A DNA stretch of 64,000 bases from Anaerolineae bacterium (GCA_019637555.1 JAHBVK010000016.1:35870-99869), one strand, 5' to 3'; positions 1 to 9,026 are shown, counted from the stretch's first letter. Numbers and translations: made by a program. The notes: generated from the letters alone by a model not told the origin.

Positions 1-610
1 CAATGCCCAGCGTGACACCGGGCACCCAGCGCATCGGTAGATCGGCTTGGAACAAGGTCATCGGCTGCAACAGTGTGATATTGTCACCTGTCATCACGCC
101 GAACGCGCCCTGCACCAAGAAGAAACCTGTACCAGCAAGAAATCCACCAACTACCGGATAGGGGATATAGCGGACCAGATTGCCGAGGTGAAATCTGCCC
201 AGTAGAAATGCCGCAATACCCGTAAGAATCGTTGTTGTGGCGATGATCGCTGTCAGTGTGGCAAAGGCTCGATCACCGGAAGCCACGCCCGCTCCAGTGA
301 ACGAAGCAGCGATGAGCGCAGTTAGCGTGGCGAAAATGGCAGCGGGACTATCTTGAGGAATCGAAATTATGTTGGGAAAACTACTGGTTAACGCTGTGAA
401 AGTCGCGATGATGACCACGCCAAAGAGCATGAAGCCGATCCCACGCGGCAAAAATTGGCTGAGGTCGCCAGCGAAGATCAATGCGCCGAGTGAAATCTCA
501 ATGACGACACAGAGAATCCCATTGATCAAGCCAGCGGTGATGGCAGGGAGTAACACTTGCGGACGCAGTTGATCGCGCAGGGAAAATGGAGCAGTTTGGG
601 ACCGAGACAC
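1..610 (-). CDS. SulP family anion permease, N-terminal part (runs off the window)
   Basis: The minus strand is open from a GTG at 608-610 to the window edge, giving about 203 residues. A GGGAGG ribosome site lies 4 bases before the GTG; an in-frame TTG four codons upstream is possible but overlaps that site. The protein is strongly hydrophobic with several membrane helices. It contains the SulP-type stretch IPQDSPAAIFATL followed by LVRYIPYPVVGGFLAGTG, which matches the conserved core of sulfate/bicarbonate permeases. SulP proteins move inorganic anions across the inner membrane and usually end in a cytoplasmic STAS domain, which would lie outside this window. It is divergent from the acyl-CoA mutase gene. 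Substrate unknown; the family call is firm. Confidence 0.85.
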   Translation of the reverse strand, partial: MSRSQTAPFSLRDQLRPQVLLPAITAGLINGILCVVIEISLGALIFAGDLSQFLPRGIGFMLFGVVIIATFTALTSSFPNIISIPQDSPAAIFATLTALIAASFTGAGVASGDRAFATLTAIIATTTILTGIAAFLLGRFHLGNLVRYIPYPVVGGFLAGTGFFLVQGAFGVMTGDNITLLQPMTLFQADLPMRWVPGVTLGI

Positions 611-711
611 AGCGCCTCCCAATGCGAGCGAATAAGTATGAAGATTGCGGTTCTTGATAGGCAAGCAAGTGTAACTGATTTTTCTATAAAGACAGGTATT
701 ACCAGCTCAAT

Positions 712-743
712 TTGCTCTTGGCTAGCGCTGCTTGTGCTATAAT
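712..743 (+). promoter_or_regulatory. Extended -10 promoter of the acyl-CoA mutase gene
   Basis: TATAAT at 738-743 is preceded by TGC at 735-737, an extended -10 element. A TTGCTC at 712-717 is a poor -35 candidate because the spacer would be 20 bases. The box lies about 50 bases before the gene start at 794. Confidence 0.6.
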
Positions 744-750
744 CCCCTAA

Positions 751-764
751 CTAACGCTCGTTAG
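751..764. promoter_or_regulatory. Palindromic operator candidate (CTAACG-CT-CGTTAG)
   Basis: A perfect 6+6 inverted repeat with a 2-base centre sits directly downstream of the -10 box at 738-743, so it covers the expected transcription start. The AACG/CGTT form is typical of TetR-family operators. Repression of the mutase gene by a TetR-type acyl-CoA sensor is an inference; no such regulator is adjacent. Confidence 0.45.
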
Positions 765-793
765 CCTCCACCGACTCAAGCGAGGATTGTGTC

Positions 794-2476
794 ATGTTCG
801 ATCAGGAAAAGCTCGACGCGCTGCGCATTGCCCGCGATCAGTGGGAGGAAACGACGCTGCATCGCACGCTGGGGAAGATGCCCGAACGCGATACCGATTT
901 CACCACCATCTCCGGGCGTCCAGTGGATCGGCTGTATACGCCGCTAGACATCCCTGAGTTCGACTATGGGCGCGACCTCGGCTTTCCCGGTGAATACCCC
1001 TACACGCGCGGAGTCCATGCAACCGGGCATCGCGGCAGATTGTGGACGATGCGCATGTTCGCCGGATTCGGCACGGCGGAGGAGACGAATCAGCGTTTCC
1101 GCTATTTGCTCAGTCAGGGCAACATGGGCTTGAGCGTCGCCTTCGATCTGGCGACATTAATGGGCTACGACACCGATGCGCCGGAAGCGTTGGGCGAGTT
1201 CGGCAAGTGCGGCGTCGCCGTTTCATCGCTGCTCGATATGGAAATCCTCTTTGATGGCATCCCGCTAGGTGAAGTCAGCACGTCAATGACGATCAACAGT
1301 CCGGCGGCGATCATCTGGGCGTTCTACATTGCGGCTGCGGAGAAACAGGGCATACCGATGGATAAGCTGCGCGGTACGCTGCAAAACGACATTCTCAAGG
1401 AGTACATCGCCCAGAAGGAATACATCTTCCCGCCTGATCCCTCGATGCGCCTAGTGATCGACACCATTGAGTACGGCGCGAAGCATCTGCCGCAGTGGAA
1501 CACGATTAGCATCAGTGGCTATCACATCCGCGAGGCGGGCAGCACCGCAGCGCAGGAACTGGCGTTCACGCTGATCGACGGGCTGGAGTACGTGCGCTGG
1601 TCGCTAGATCGCGGACTGAAGATCGATGACTTTGCGCCTCGTCTCTCCTTCTTCTTCAACGTCCACAACGACTTCTTCGAGGAAATCGCGAAACTGCGGG
1701 CAGCGCGGCGCATCTGGGCACGGGAGATGCGGGAAACCTTCGGCGCAACTGATCCGCGTTCGTGGCTGATGCGCTTCCATACGCAGACCAGCGGCGCATC
1801 GCTGACCGCGCAGCAACCGGAGATCAACATCGCGCGGGTGGCGATTCAGGCGCTGGCGGCATCACTCGGCGGCGCTCAGTCGCTGCACACCAACAGCATG
1901 GATGAGGCATTGGCGCTGCCAAGCGAGAAAGCGGCGACCATCGCCCTGCGCACCCAGCAGATTATCGCGCACGAAACGGGCGTCACCAACACCATCGATC
2001 CGCTTGGTGGCAGCTATTTCATGGAGAAGCTCACCGACGAGATCGAAGCGGATGTCTACCGCTACTTCAAGCAGGTGGCGTCGCTCGGTGGCGTGATCCC
2101 CGCGATTGAGAAGGGCTTCTTCCAGCAGGAGATCGCGGATGCGGCATTCCGATATCAGCGCGAACTGGATGCTAAGCGCAAGATCATGGTCGGCGCGAAT
2201 GAGTACGCCGATCCGAACGAACGACTGGCGATCCCGATCTTGGAGATGGATAAGCAAGGACTCGAACGTCAGATCGCGCGGTTACAGAAATTGCGCCTTG
2301 AACGCGATAACGAGAAGGTAGAGAGCAGCTTAAATGCTTTACGAGAAGCGGCGAAGGGTAGCGAGAATACGATGCCGTATTTGCTAGATGCTGCTCACAG
2401 TTACGCGACGCTGAGTGAGATCATGGACGTGATGCGGGAAGTGTTCGGCGTTTACGAGGAGAGTAATGTGATTTGA
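794..2476 (+). CDS. Acyl-CoA mutase large subunit (methylmalonyl-/isobutyryl-CoA mutase family)
   Basis: This 560-residue protein has the substrate-binding TIM barrel of B12-dependent acyl-CoA mutases and lacks the C-terminal B12-binding domain, so it needs a separate small subunit that is not in this window. Conserved pieces include [27 protein letters not shown] (Gln197) and SISGYH (His244). The two residues that set substrate specificity are Phe89 and Gln207. By my recollection of the family this pair marks isobutyryl-CoA mutase, whereas methylmalonyl-CoA mutase has Tyr and Arg. The likely reaction is therefore a carbon-skeleton rearrangement between n-butyryl- and isobutyryl-CoA, although databases would probably call it methylmalonyl-CoA mutase. 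The GAGG ribosome site is weak. Confidence 0.88.
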   Translation: MFDQEKLDALRIARDQWEETTLHRTLGKMPERDTDFTTISGRPVDRLYTPLDIPEFDYGRDLGFPGEYPYTRGVHATGHRGRLWTMRMFAGFGTAEETNQRFRYLLSQGNMGLSVAFDLATLMGYDTDAPEALGEFGKCGVAVSSLLDMEILFDGIPLGEVSTSMTINSPAAIIWAFYIAAAEKQGIPMDKLRGTLQNDILKEYIAQKEYIFPPDPSMRLVIDTIEYGAKHLPQWNTISISGYHIREAGSTAAQELAFTLIDGLEYVRWSLDRGLKIDDFAPRLSFFFNVHNDFFEEIAKLRAARRIWAREMRETFGATDPRSWLMRFHTQTSGASLTAQQPEINIARVAIQALAASLGGAQSLHTNSMDEALALPSEKAATIALRTQQIIAHETGVTNTIDPLGGSYFMEKLTDEIEADVYRYFKQVASLGGVIPAIEKGFFQQEIADAAFRYQRELDAKRKIMVGANEYADPNERLAIPILEMDKQGLERQIARLQKLRLERDNEKVESSLNALREAAKGSENTMPYLLDAAHSYATLSEIMDVMREVFGVYEESNVI

Positions 2477-2508
2477 TTACCATTACTCACCGCAACGATG
2501 GCTAATTC

Positions 2509-3189
2509 TTATTCTAGCATTATGCTTTCAACTAGCTTTTCCCATTCTCTTGGAGCATCATCACGCAAGTCTATATAATTTATTACAGTAAAGCGCAATG
2601 GCAAAACTGTATCCTCAAGCAAAATGGGTATAAGTTTTCTGTTTTTTTGCGCTGGATCCAGCGCAGTTGCCATTACATTCTCTAATGTTGCCCAATCGCT
2701 TTTGAAGTAGTCTTTAGTAAAGATTGGAATAATATGTTTGCTTTCAATTACGCATCTTTCCATTTCTTGCACACTAAATCGTCCTCCAACAAAATCTCTA
2801 TAATCAATGGCCACTTTAAATCCTCGATTCTCTAATTCTGGAACAAGTTTATCTTTAACCCAGTCTAAATTATAGCTACTATAGCTTATAAAAGCATTGT
2901 ATTTATACGAATTAGTCATTAAAGATTTTCTATCCTCACTAATAACGCGCCTAACATTCGCCGTTTTTGCCGTACTTTCCAATATGCTTAAACCAATTAG
3001 TATAATTAATAGTAGAACGATTACGAACCATAACAAAGCAGTGTTTTCTCTAAATATTTGAGGAACATTAACAGAAGCAAAGTTAGTCAGCAGACTTAAC
3101 AGAAACGTAGCAATTATCGCAGCAATTGTAATTTGTTTTGAATATCGCATCGAGGCTACGTTAAGAATGCATCGTATCTTCAATTGCAT
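2509..3189 (-). CDS. Membrane-anchored TIR domain protein
   Basis: This 226-residue protein has two membrane helices (about residues 20-38 and 50-70) followed by a cytoplasmic TIR domain (about 95-226). The TIR domain opens with YNAFISYSSYN. It keeps the W-x-x-x-E pattern (Trp166, Glu170) in which the Glu is the catalytic residue of NAD-cleaving TIR domains. Bacterial TIR effectors often deplete NAD or make cyclic ADP-ribose signals during phage infection. The gene overlaps the end of the TIR-STAND-TPR gene by 29 bases if it starts at 3189; an ATG at 3150 would remove the overlap, and neither start has a clear ribosome site. Both genes are far more AT-rich than their surroundings. A role as second effector or membrane signal of the adjacent STAND protein is inferred. 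Confidence 0.8.
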   Translation of the reverse strand: MQLKIRCILNVASMRYSKQITIAAIIATFLLSLLTNFASVNVPQIFRENTALLWFVIVLLLIILIGLSILESTAKTANVRRVISEDRKSLMTNSYKYNAFISYSSYNLDWVKDKLVPELENRGFKVAIDYRDFVGGRFSVQEMERCVIESKHIIPIFTKDYFKSDWATLENVMATALDPAQKNRKLIPILLEDTVLPLRFTVINYIDLRDDAPREWEKLVESIMLE

Positions 3190-5050
3190 TAATGCGTTGT
3201 GTTGCTGAAGAGTAGATAGAGATAAATCTAGCGTTTGCTTGCTGGTTAAATTGTTCGATTATGCGTATGAGTGTACGCAATGAATCTAGTTCGCGGAGTT
3301 GATCGGATGCTTTAAATGCTTCATCAGCTCTTGATTGATAACCCATGCAGCGTTCAAAAAGCACGAAAGGATCATCAACTTCCTCATACTTTGCTAATAA
3401 CTCTATGGCTGCCTCAACTCGCCCTGCAGCGCGTAAAATCTTACTAAGAATCGCATCGGCGACCCGCTCATTACTTCCAAAAACCGGTATAAATTCTCTA
3501 CAGTACTTTTCAGCCTGTTCCAATAGTTGGATTCTGACTGAATTGCTAGTATTTAGATTGATCGCTTTACTGTAGGCAATATTTGCTAATGTCAGTAATG
3601 CTTTTGGTTCACCATACTCTTTGGCATATTCAGCATATTTTATGGCTTTGTCATAATCTTCGCGTTTCCTGTATATCTCTGCCAATCCATAATTTAAGCG
3701 CGCATCTCTCGGATCGTGTTTCAACGCATTCTCAATAAGTGGGAGAGCCTTTTCATTTTCCTGTTCAAGTAGGGCTTCTACGTACGGCTTTAAGTGATAT
3801 GCATCAAAATCGGTTCGTCGTCCACGTGCAAATTCAAAGAGGCTAATAGCGTTATTTATGAGTTGATCGCGTGATGGATTGAATGGAGGTAGGCGCTGGG
3901 CTTGACGTAAATACAGATTTGCCAATCCCACGTAATTTTCGGTATAGTTAAATTCTTCACTGTAATAATGAGGTCCTGAGTCGCTGTAGCGAATTCCCTC
4001 TCTAAAATTGGCTTCTGCCTGCTTTTCATCGCCACCAAAGTCCGCAACCAAGGCTTTTTCCCTCAATATCTCCGCTTTTGCTTGATTAGTATAGGCGCGC
4101 ACCCAAAGTTTATCTAAAAGCTCATCAGCTTTCCTAAGATTTTCTCGATCTCGTATATTACGATAACAACGCGCCTCAAACAAGGCAATTCTATAATCAT
4201 CTGGCTTTAATTCGAGCCACTTTTTTGCATAGAATAATGCTTGTGCAAAATCACGCTTATCTTGATAAAAATGGTATACTAGTTCCCTTAATGTCCCTTT
4301 GAACTGAATAGGTAGTTTGTTGGCAAGGGTTTCATTGCCAGTTGTTCTCAATAATCTATCGGCTGAAACTGCATAACGAAGTATTTCATTGGACACTATT
4401 TGTACCTTGTTATCATACTCAACATTGTGTTTGTGTGGACGTTGCAATTTCAGATTTTGCAGTGTCTTATTAAGCTCGATGGATTTATTCTGCGCATATT
4501 CCGCAAATGGTTTTGCAATAGCCGTATATTTCTTCGGGTCTCGCTTAACATCCTCTGAATAATACAATTTTATGAATCGGTGCAAAAACATTAGCTCATT
4601 ATCTTGTTCAATTAGGTACATTTCTGTTAGTGTTGCCCGTGCTTGTTGTATGTCAGATAAGGAATATCTTTTTAGCTCCGTTACTGAAAGCATATCCTGC
4701 ATGGAGATGGGTTCTCCTACGACAGCTAAGATATGTAAGATCAATAAGAATAATGGGGCATTTAAGACTTTTTCATCCGTGGCAGTTATTATATCCCTCG
4801 CCACTCTTAACTCCACACGATCTGGACCAGTTTCGGCTATTAGATCTTCTGGCGAAATTGACTTCAATCTTAAAGCAATAAATTTAGCTGCGTACGGATA
4901 TCCGCCAGCTAATGTTATAACGTCACCAATAGACGGTCGTGACATATAATTTTCTCGGTTAGCATATCCATCAAGCAATTCATTAATTAGATCCTTTATA
5001 TCTGCATCATCTAAAACCCCGATACGAACGATATTGCTTGCTTGAGACAA
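3161..5050 (-). CDS. C-terminal part of a split TIR-STAND protein: helical domain plus TPR repeats
   Basis: This 629-residue frame begins at a TTG without a ribosome site. It is in the same frame as the upstream TIR-NTPase piece, separated from it by one TGA and seven codons. The first 100 residues continue the STAND ATPase: AGGYPYAAKFIALRL looks like the GxP motif of the NACHT/NB-ARC helical domain, and a winged-helix-like region follows. From about residue 230 the protein is a string of TPR-like helical repeats (for example LNYGLAEIYRKREDYDKAI), as expected for the sensor of a bacterial NLR-like protein. On its own it lacks the nucleotide-binding site, so independent activity is doubtful. 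Reading through the stop gives one 933-codon gene (3161-5962). Confidence 0.7.
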   Translation of the reverse strand: MSQASNIVRIGVLDDADIKDLINELLDGYANRENYMSRPSIGDVITLAGGYPYAAKFIALRLKSISPEDLIAETGPDRVELRVARDIITATDEKVLNAPLFLLILHILAVVGEPISMQDMLSVTELKRYSLSDIQQARATLTEMYLIEQDNELMFLHRFIKLYYSEDVKRDPKKYTAIAKPFAEYAQNKSIELNKTLQNLKLQRPHKHNVEYDNKVQIVSNEILRYAVSADRLLRTTGNETLANKLPIQFKGTLRELVYHFYQDKRDFAQALFYAKKWLELKPDDYRIALFEARCYRNIRDRENLRKADELLDKLWVRAYTNQAKAEILREKALVADFGGDEKQAEANFREGIRYSDSGPHYYSEEFNYTENYVGLANLYLRQAQRLPPFNPSRDQLINNAISLFEFARGRRTDFDAYHLKPYVEALLEQENEKALPLIENALKHDPRDARLNYGLAEIYRKREDYDKAIKYAEYAKEYGEPKALLTLANIAYSKAINLNTSNSVRIQLLEQAEKYCREFIPVFGSNERVADAILSKILRAAGRVEAAIELLAKYEEVDDPFVLFERCMGYQSRADEAFKASDQLRELDSLRTLIRIIEQFNQQANARFISIYSSATQRINAIEDTMHS

Positions 5051-5071
5051 CTTGACAGATATATCAGGTCT

Positions 5072-5074
5072 TCA
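5072..5074 (-). other. In-frame TGA interrupting the TIR-STAND-TPR gene (3161-5962)
   Basis: On the minus strand the codons read ACT ACT TGA AGA CCT GAT, with one open frame on both sides. Changing only this TGA gives 933 uninterrupted codons. It sits just where the conserved Arg of the STAND TTR sensor motif is expected, so a CGA-to-TGA transition explains it best. TGA is a normal stop elsewhere in the window, so general recoding is unlikely. Confidence 0.8.
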
Positions 5075-5962
5075 AGTAGTGGCTAAGACAATGTGTGTGT
5101 TAATATTGCTTTCGGCGAAGGTGAGTAAGAATGATTCTAGCCAGTCCCATAACCTATTGCCAACATCATATCCCTGCTCCACATCGTCAATAAATAAGAA
5201 AAACCTTTGGCTTCGTTGCCTCAAACAATCTAAAGCTCGCTGCAAAAGTTCAGCGTCGGTGATATTTGGTACAAGAGGTTGTTCAAAACGTGATTCACGT
5301 ATTATTTCTCTTGAAAACCTGTCGAGTGAATGCCCGCGAGAAAGCTTAACAGTTATCGGCTGCTTACCTAATCCTTCACCTTTATTTGGAACTCTGTTAG
5401 TAACAAACGCAGTTTTGCCGATTCCCAGTAATCCACGCACAAATATTATCTTATAGCGGCGCGCCGCACGCATAAACTCGTCAATTTCCTTGCCGCGATC
5501 TATAAAAACGTCAGAATTTTTTGAATCCGGCATAGTATGTGAAATATACTCTGCTAGGCTCAAAAATATTTCATCGTACGACTTTGAGTGCGCATTTAGA
5601 GAAAGTTTTCGATATTCGTTCTCTAAAATGATTTCGAGATGAACGGGAAACGGACTATCATCTAAACGTATTACAACAATATTAAAATCTCTATTTTTTA
5701 AAGAAAGAAAGGTGCTAGCTGATGCTTCAACTGTTAGCCAAGTACTCTTAACGGAGTTTTCACTAACCAATAAAATGAACCAATTTGCAGCATCAATCGC
5801 ATCTTCAATCGTAGGCTTTATAAGAGCACCACCATCCAAATGAAAATCTCGCAGCCAAGTTCGGTCAGATCCTAACTCGGAAGTTAGCCAGTCGTTTAAT
5901 TGTTCAGCAATATTTCGATCTTCTTCAGCATAGGATATGTAAATGTTACGTTGATAAATCAT
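5072..5962 (-). CDS. N-terminal part of a split TIR-STAND protein: TIR domain plus P-loop NTPase
   Basis: This 296-residue protein starts at an ATG with a GGAG site 5 bases upstream. Residues 1-140 form a TIR domain (IYISYAEED; Trp75 and Glu79 in the W-x-x-x-E pattern of active TIR NADases). From about 150 comes a STAND-type ATPase with Walker A GLLGIGKT at 177-184 and Walker B FLFIDD at 255-260. The frame ends in IVLATT followed by TGA, where family members carry the hhhTTR sensor motif; the same frame then continues into the helical and TPR part. The intact gene would be a TIR-STAND-TPR protein, an architecture known from antiphage NLR-like systems. The gene is either broken by a nonsense mutation or affected by a base-call error. 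Confidence 0.75.
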   Translation of the reverse strand: MIYQRNIYISYAEEDRNIAEQLNDWLTSELGSDRTWLRDFHLDGGALIKPTIEDAIDAANWFILLVSENSVKSTWLTVEASASTFLSLKNRDFNIVVIRLDDSPFPVHLEIILENEYRKLSLNAHSKSYDEIFLSLAEYISHTMPDSKNSDVFIDRGKEIDEFMRAARRYKIIFVRGLLGIGKTAFVTNRVPNKGEGLGKQPITVKLSRGHSLDRFSREIIRESRFEQPLVPNITDAELLQRALDCLRQRSQRFFLFIDDVEQGYDVGNRLWDWLESFLLTFAESNINTHIVLATT

Positions 5963-6291
5963 CCCATCTCCAGAGTCAGTTTATGGATAAGCTAGTAACC
6001 TTATTTTAGTTACATCATAGTGAAATAAAGCAACTACTTTACCATATAGTGAGCAAAATACAAATAACTCATATTCTATTCATTAACAAAATTTCACACC
6101 CACTCTTCACGCTGTTGATTAATATATACTTGAGTAAACTGTTTGCTTGAAGTAAGACTCAGCCTTGCCAACACAACGATACTCTGCGAATATCGTATAG
6201 TCTCAGAACGGATTGCTGCACGCCATCGCTCCCCGGTGACGTACAACTCACGTATCACAAATCTCACTGATTGTCTTGGGAGGACGCGCTC
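5963..6291. other. Gene-free stretch between the TIR island and the MFS pump
   Basis: The left part, to about 6130, is very AT-rich like the island. The right part returns to the base composition of the core genome. It holds an inverted repeat ACGATA/TATCGT (6176-6181 and 6191-6196) that touches a TATAGT at 6196-6201. That could be a promoter with operator for the MFS gene, as expected for drug pumps under TetR control. I see no coding signal. Confidence 0.4.
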
Positions 6292-8184
6292 ATGTCTGCA
6301 TCCGGTATGGCTGCGCCTGCGGCTAACTCTGCCAACGAAGCGTTTTACAAACGTCGCTGGATAGCACTGCTGATCCTCAGCCTCAGCTTGACGCTGATCG
6401 TGATGGACAGCACCATTGTCAATATTGCCTTCCCCTCCATCCGCGCAACCTTTGGCGCTTCTTACGCTGATGCGGAATGGGTGAACTCGATTTACTCGCT
6501 GGTATTCGGCGCGGCGCTAATCACATGGGGCAAGCTCGGTGATCAGTATGGACGGCGCAACATCTTCATCCTCGGCGCAATTGTCTTTCTGCTCGGTTCG
6601 CTAGGATCGGGAATCGCCAGTTCGATCTCGATGATGATCCTGTTCCGTGCGGTGCAGGGCATGGGCGGCGCGATGATGTCGCCTTCCACGCTGTCGATTG
6701 TCTCCGGTACGTTCAAAGGACGTGAGCGCGGAATCGCTTTTGGCATCTGGGGTGCAACTGCTGGCGTCGCAGCGGCACTCGGTCCGATCATCGGTGGTTG
6801 GCTGATCACCTACGGTGGCACGGCGGATTCGTGGCGACTAGCGTTCCTGATCAACGTGCCGATTGGTATCGTGGCGATCATCGGCAGCTTCTGGGCGATC
6901 CGCGAGTCACGCGATGAGTCGATCAAGCACCGGATTGACTGGATCGGCATCGTCTTAGCATCGCTGGCGTTAGGCGCGGTGGTGTTCGGCGCGATTGAAG
7001 GTCAGACTTATGGTTGGTGGGAAGCCAAAAAGGTCTTCACGCTCGGATCAATCACCTACCCGACCGTAGGAGCGGATGGCGTAATCCCGGCAGGTACGAT
7101 GTCGTTCATCCCTTTCGTGTTCCTATTCGGCATCATCATGTTCGCCCTATTCGTCATCGTTGAGTTGATGCAAGAGCGACGCGGCGGTGAGCCGCTGTTT
7201 GAATTTGGGCTGCTGCGCTATCCCAGTTTCCGCTACGGCTTAATGACGGTAGCAATTGTGGCACTGGGCGAATTCGGCGCAGTGCTGGCGCTCTCGATCT
7301 TCTTCCAGTTGGCAAAGGGGTTGAATGCCTTTGAGACGGGATTGACCTTCCTACCTTTCGCGCTAGCAGTAATCGTAGCTGCACCAGCGGCGGGCGTACT
7401 CTCCAGCCGCTTCGGGGCAAAGTGGGTCGTCACGACGGGAATGGTCTGCGAAGCGATCTCCTTATTCTTGATCGCCAATCTGTTCGGGGTTGATACGCCG
7501 GTCTGGCAGCTTATGCTCGTATTCGTGCTCTACGGCGTGGGCATCGGGCTGGCGATTGCTCAATTAGCAAACATCGTGCTCTCGGATGTACCGCGAGAGA
7601 AGGCAGGGGTGGCATCCGGCGCGAACAACACATTGCGTCAGCTTGGCGCGGCACTTGGCATCGCTATCATCGGCGCGGTGATGTTCGGTGGCTTCGCACA
7701 AGCTGCCAAACCGCTAATCTCCAACTCGACAGCATTCAAGGATTTCGCCACCCGCGTCGAGGCAAACCCTGCTATTTCCCGCGAGGCGAAGGTAATCGGG
7801 GCGCAGTTGGCGAACTTTGAGGGAACGGTTAAATCGTCAATCGAGAAGGGGCTGGACGACAACGAAGGGTTCGATAGCTCAACTGATCCGTTGGATGCGG
7901 CGCTGGCAAACATTCCGGCAGCAGCAAAAACGGTGCTCAAGCTGACGCAAGGTGTCGATCTGGACAATCCTGATACGGTGGCGTTGATCAGAAAAGACCT
8001 CGCGCCGGATATCCAGATATTACAATCTGATATTCAGCGGGCGCTGGCGATCGGCTTCTCCAAAGGCGCGCATGACAGTGTAATCGTGGCGTCGGTCTTC
8101 GTGCTGCTTGGCGCGATTAGTTCGCTGGCACTACCCCAGCGTAAAGGATCGCAGCCCGTCGAAGGTGCGGCGATGGCGCACTAA
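6292..8184 (+). CDS. DHA2-type MFS multidrug transporter (14 helices)
   Basis: The ATG at 6292 follows a GGGAGG site at 6278-6283 by 8 bases, so the in-frame TTG at 6271 is rejected. The 630-residue protein has the 14-helix pattern of the EmrB/QacA drug:H+ antiporters. Visible motifs are MDSTIVNIAFPSIR in helix 1, motif A GKLGDQYGRR, and antiporter motif C around GVAAALGPIIGGW. An extra soluble stretch between the last helices (about residues 480-590) is rich in charged residues. The protein probably exports hydrophobic compounds in exchange for protons. It is a single-gene transcript closed by a terminator at 8228-8260; an operator-like repeat lies upstream. Confidence 0.9.
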   Translation: MSASGMAAPAANSANEAFYKRRWIALLILSLSLTLIVMDSTIVNIAFPSIRATFGASYADAEWVNSIYSLVFGAALITWGKLGDQYGRRNIFILGAIVFLLGSLGSGIASSISMMILFRAVQGMGGAMMSPSTLSIVSGTFKGRERGIAFGIWGATAGVAAALGPIIGGWLITYGGTADSWRLAFLINVPIGIVAIIGSFWAIRESRDESIKHRIDWIGIVLASLALGAVVFGAIEGQTYGWWEAKKVFTLGSITYPTVGADGVIPAGTMSFIPFVFLFGIIMFALFVIVELMQERRGGEPLFEFGLLRYPSFRYGLMTVAIVALGEFGAVLALSIFFQLAKGLNAFETGLTFLPFALAVIVAAPAAGVLSSRFGAKWVVTTGMVCEAISLFLIANLFGVDTPVWQLMLVFVLYGVGIGLAIAQLANIVLSDVPREKAGVASGANNTLRQLGAALGIAIIGAVMFGGFAQAAKPLISNSTAFKDFATRVEANPAISREAKVIGAQLANFEGTVKSSIEKGLDDNEGFDSSTDPLDAALANIPAAAKTVLKLTQGVDLDNPDTVALIRKDLAPDIQILQSDIQRALAIGFSKGAHDSVIVASVFVLLGAISSLALPQRKGSQPVEGAAMAH

Positions 8185-8227
8185 GCTACCAAGCTTGATT
8201 AGGCTAGGTGCATAGCTGTATAAACGT

Positions 8228-8260
8228 CAGAGGGAGATTTAGTCTCCCTCTGTTGCTTTT
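8228..8260 (+). terminator. Rho-independent terminator of the MFS gene
   Basis: A perfect 10-bp stem CAGAGGGAGA/TCTCCCTCTG (8228-8237 and 8243-8252) with a 5-base loop is followed by TTGCTTTT. It ends the plus-strand MFS transcript just before the convergent gene ending at 8277. Confidence 0.9.
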
Positions 8261-8276
8261 GGCTGAAAAGCAGATG

Positions 8277-8933
8277 TTATTGGGCAGGTGTCGCTTCCAC
8301 CGTCGCTTCAACTTCGGCTGGTGGCGCTGCATCGGGCGTAGAGTCAACGTCTGCGCTTGCGTCAGCAGTACCTTCTACTGAGGCTGTTGGCTCTACTTCT
8401 CCGGTTGGCTCAATACCCGGCTCAACTGTAGCGTTGATCTCTGTGGAGGGCACCGGTGGCTGTCCAGCAATGTTCCATGTCACATACATGGCGATGCCCA
8501 GCACGGCGGTGACTAACCACAAGCCGAGCGTCAAACGCATCCACGGTTTGATCGGCTCGAAGCGCAGTACGCGGGGCAGCGATGGTTCCAACCACATGCG
8601 GAGCACCAACACAGTAGCGATGATCTGCGCCAAGCCACCCGTGATCCCGTGTAATACAGGAATGAGGAAAGGTAGCCGATTCAGTTCACGGGGAACGTTG
8701 GGCGCAACGGCGTTGCGGTAGGTCACTAGCATCAATAGGATGATAATGATCCAGTTGATGATAGTGATTGCCGTCATGGTGAATTTGTGGTGCGGCACGA
8801 ACAAATGCCGCCGAGCGAAGGAGAAGCCGACGAGCATGGCTGGCACCAGCATAAAGATGTACAGCAGCAGTGCCAGATCGGAGGCGAGATACGCGCCGGT
8901 TCCTAGAATCCCCGCTTGTTGAGTGAGATCCAT
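8277..8933 (-). CDS. DUF420-like membrane protein with acidic Pro/Thr-rich tail
   Basis: The ATG at 8933 with an AAAGG site upstream is preferred to a TTG eight codons earlier, giving 218 residues. The first 165 residues hold about four or five membrane helices. Histidines in FVPHHKFTM and VLHGITGG recall the DUF420 family, whose members include a haem-copper oxidase assembly factor (CtaM type), but no oxidase genes are nearby. The last 60 residues are a low-complexity tail rich in Glu, Ala, Thr and Pro. The gene is divergent from the SH3 protein at 9227, with interleaved inverted repeats between them. Function unknown; the family match is moderate. Confidence 0.6.
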   Translation of the reverse strand: MDLTQQAGILGTGAYLASDLALLLYIFMLVPAMLVGFSFARRHLFVPHHKFTMTAITIINWIIIILLMLVTYRNAVAPNVPRELNRLPFLIPVLHGITGGLAQIIATVLVLRMWLEPSLPRVLRFEPIKPWMRLTLGLWLVTAVLGIAMYVTWNIAGQPPVPSTEINATVEPGIEPTGEVEPTASVEGTADASADVDSTPDAAPPAEVEATVEATPAQ

Positions 8934-9026
8934 GATAATGACTGCCTTTCGCTTCAAAAGTAGACGCGAGACGCACGCCCAATTCTAAGCTAAACGTGAA
9001 TGCTGGCAAGCAGCAGGGAACATATC

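Noticed and set aside
1862..2257. Minus-strand 131-codon open frame inside the mutase gene
   Set aside because: The plus strand encodes the conserved catalytic barrel throughout; the antisense frame has no recognisable motif or ribosome site.
5072..5074. TGA read as selenocysteine or Trp in the TIR-STAND gene
   Set aside because: The stop falls where Arg is expected, TGA ends ordinary genes here (for example 32356-32358), and I see no SECIS-like hairpin directly after it.
6143..6364. Plus-strand 73-codon open frame before the MFS pump
   Set aside because: It overlaps the promoter region and the start of the MFS gene in another frame and has no ribosome site.
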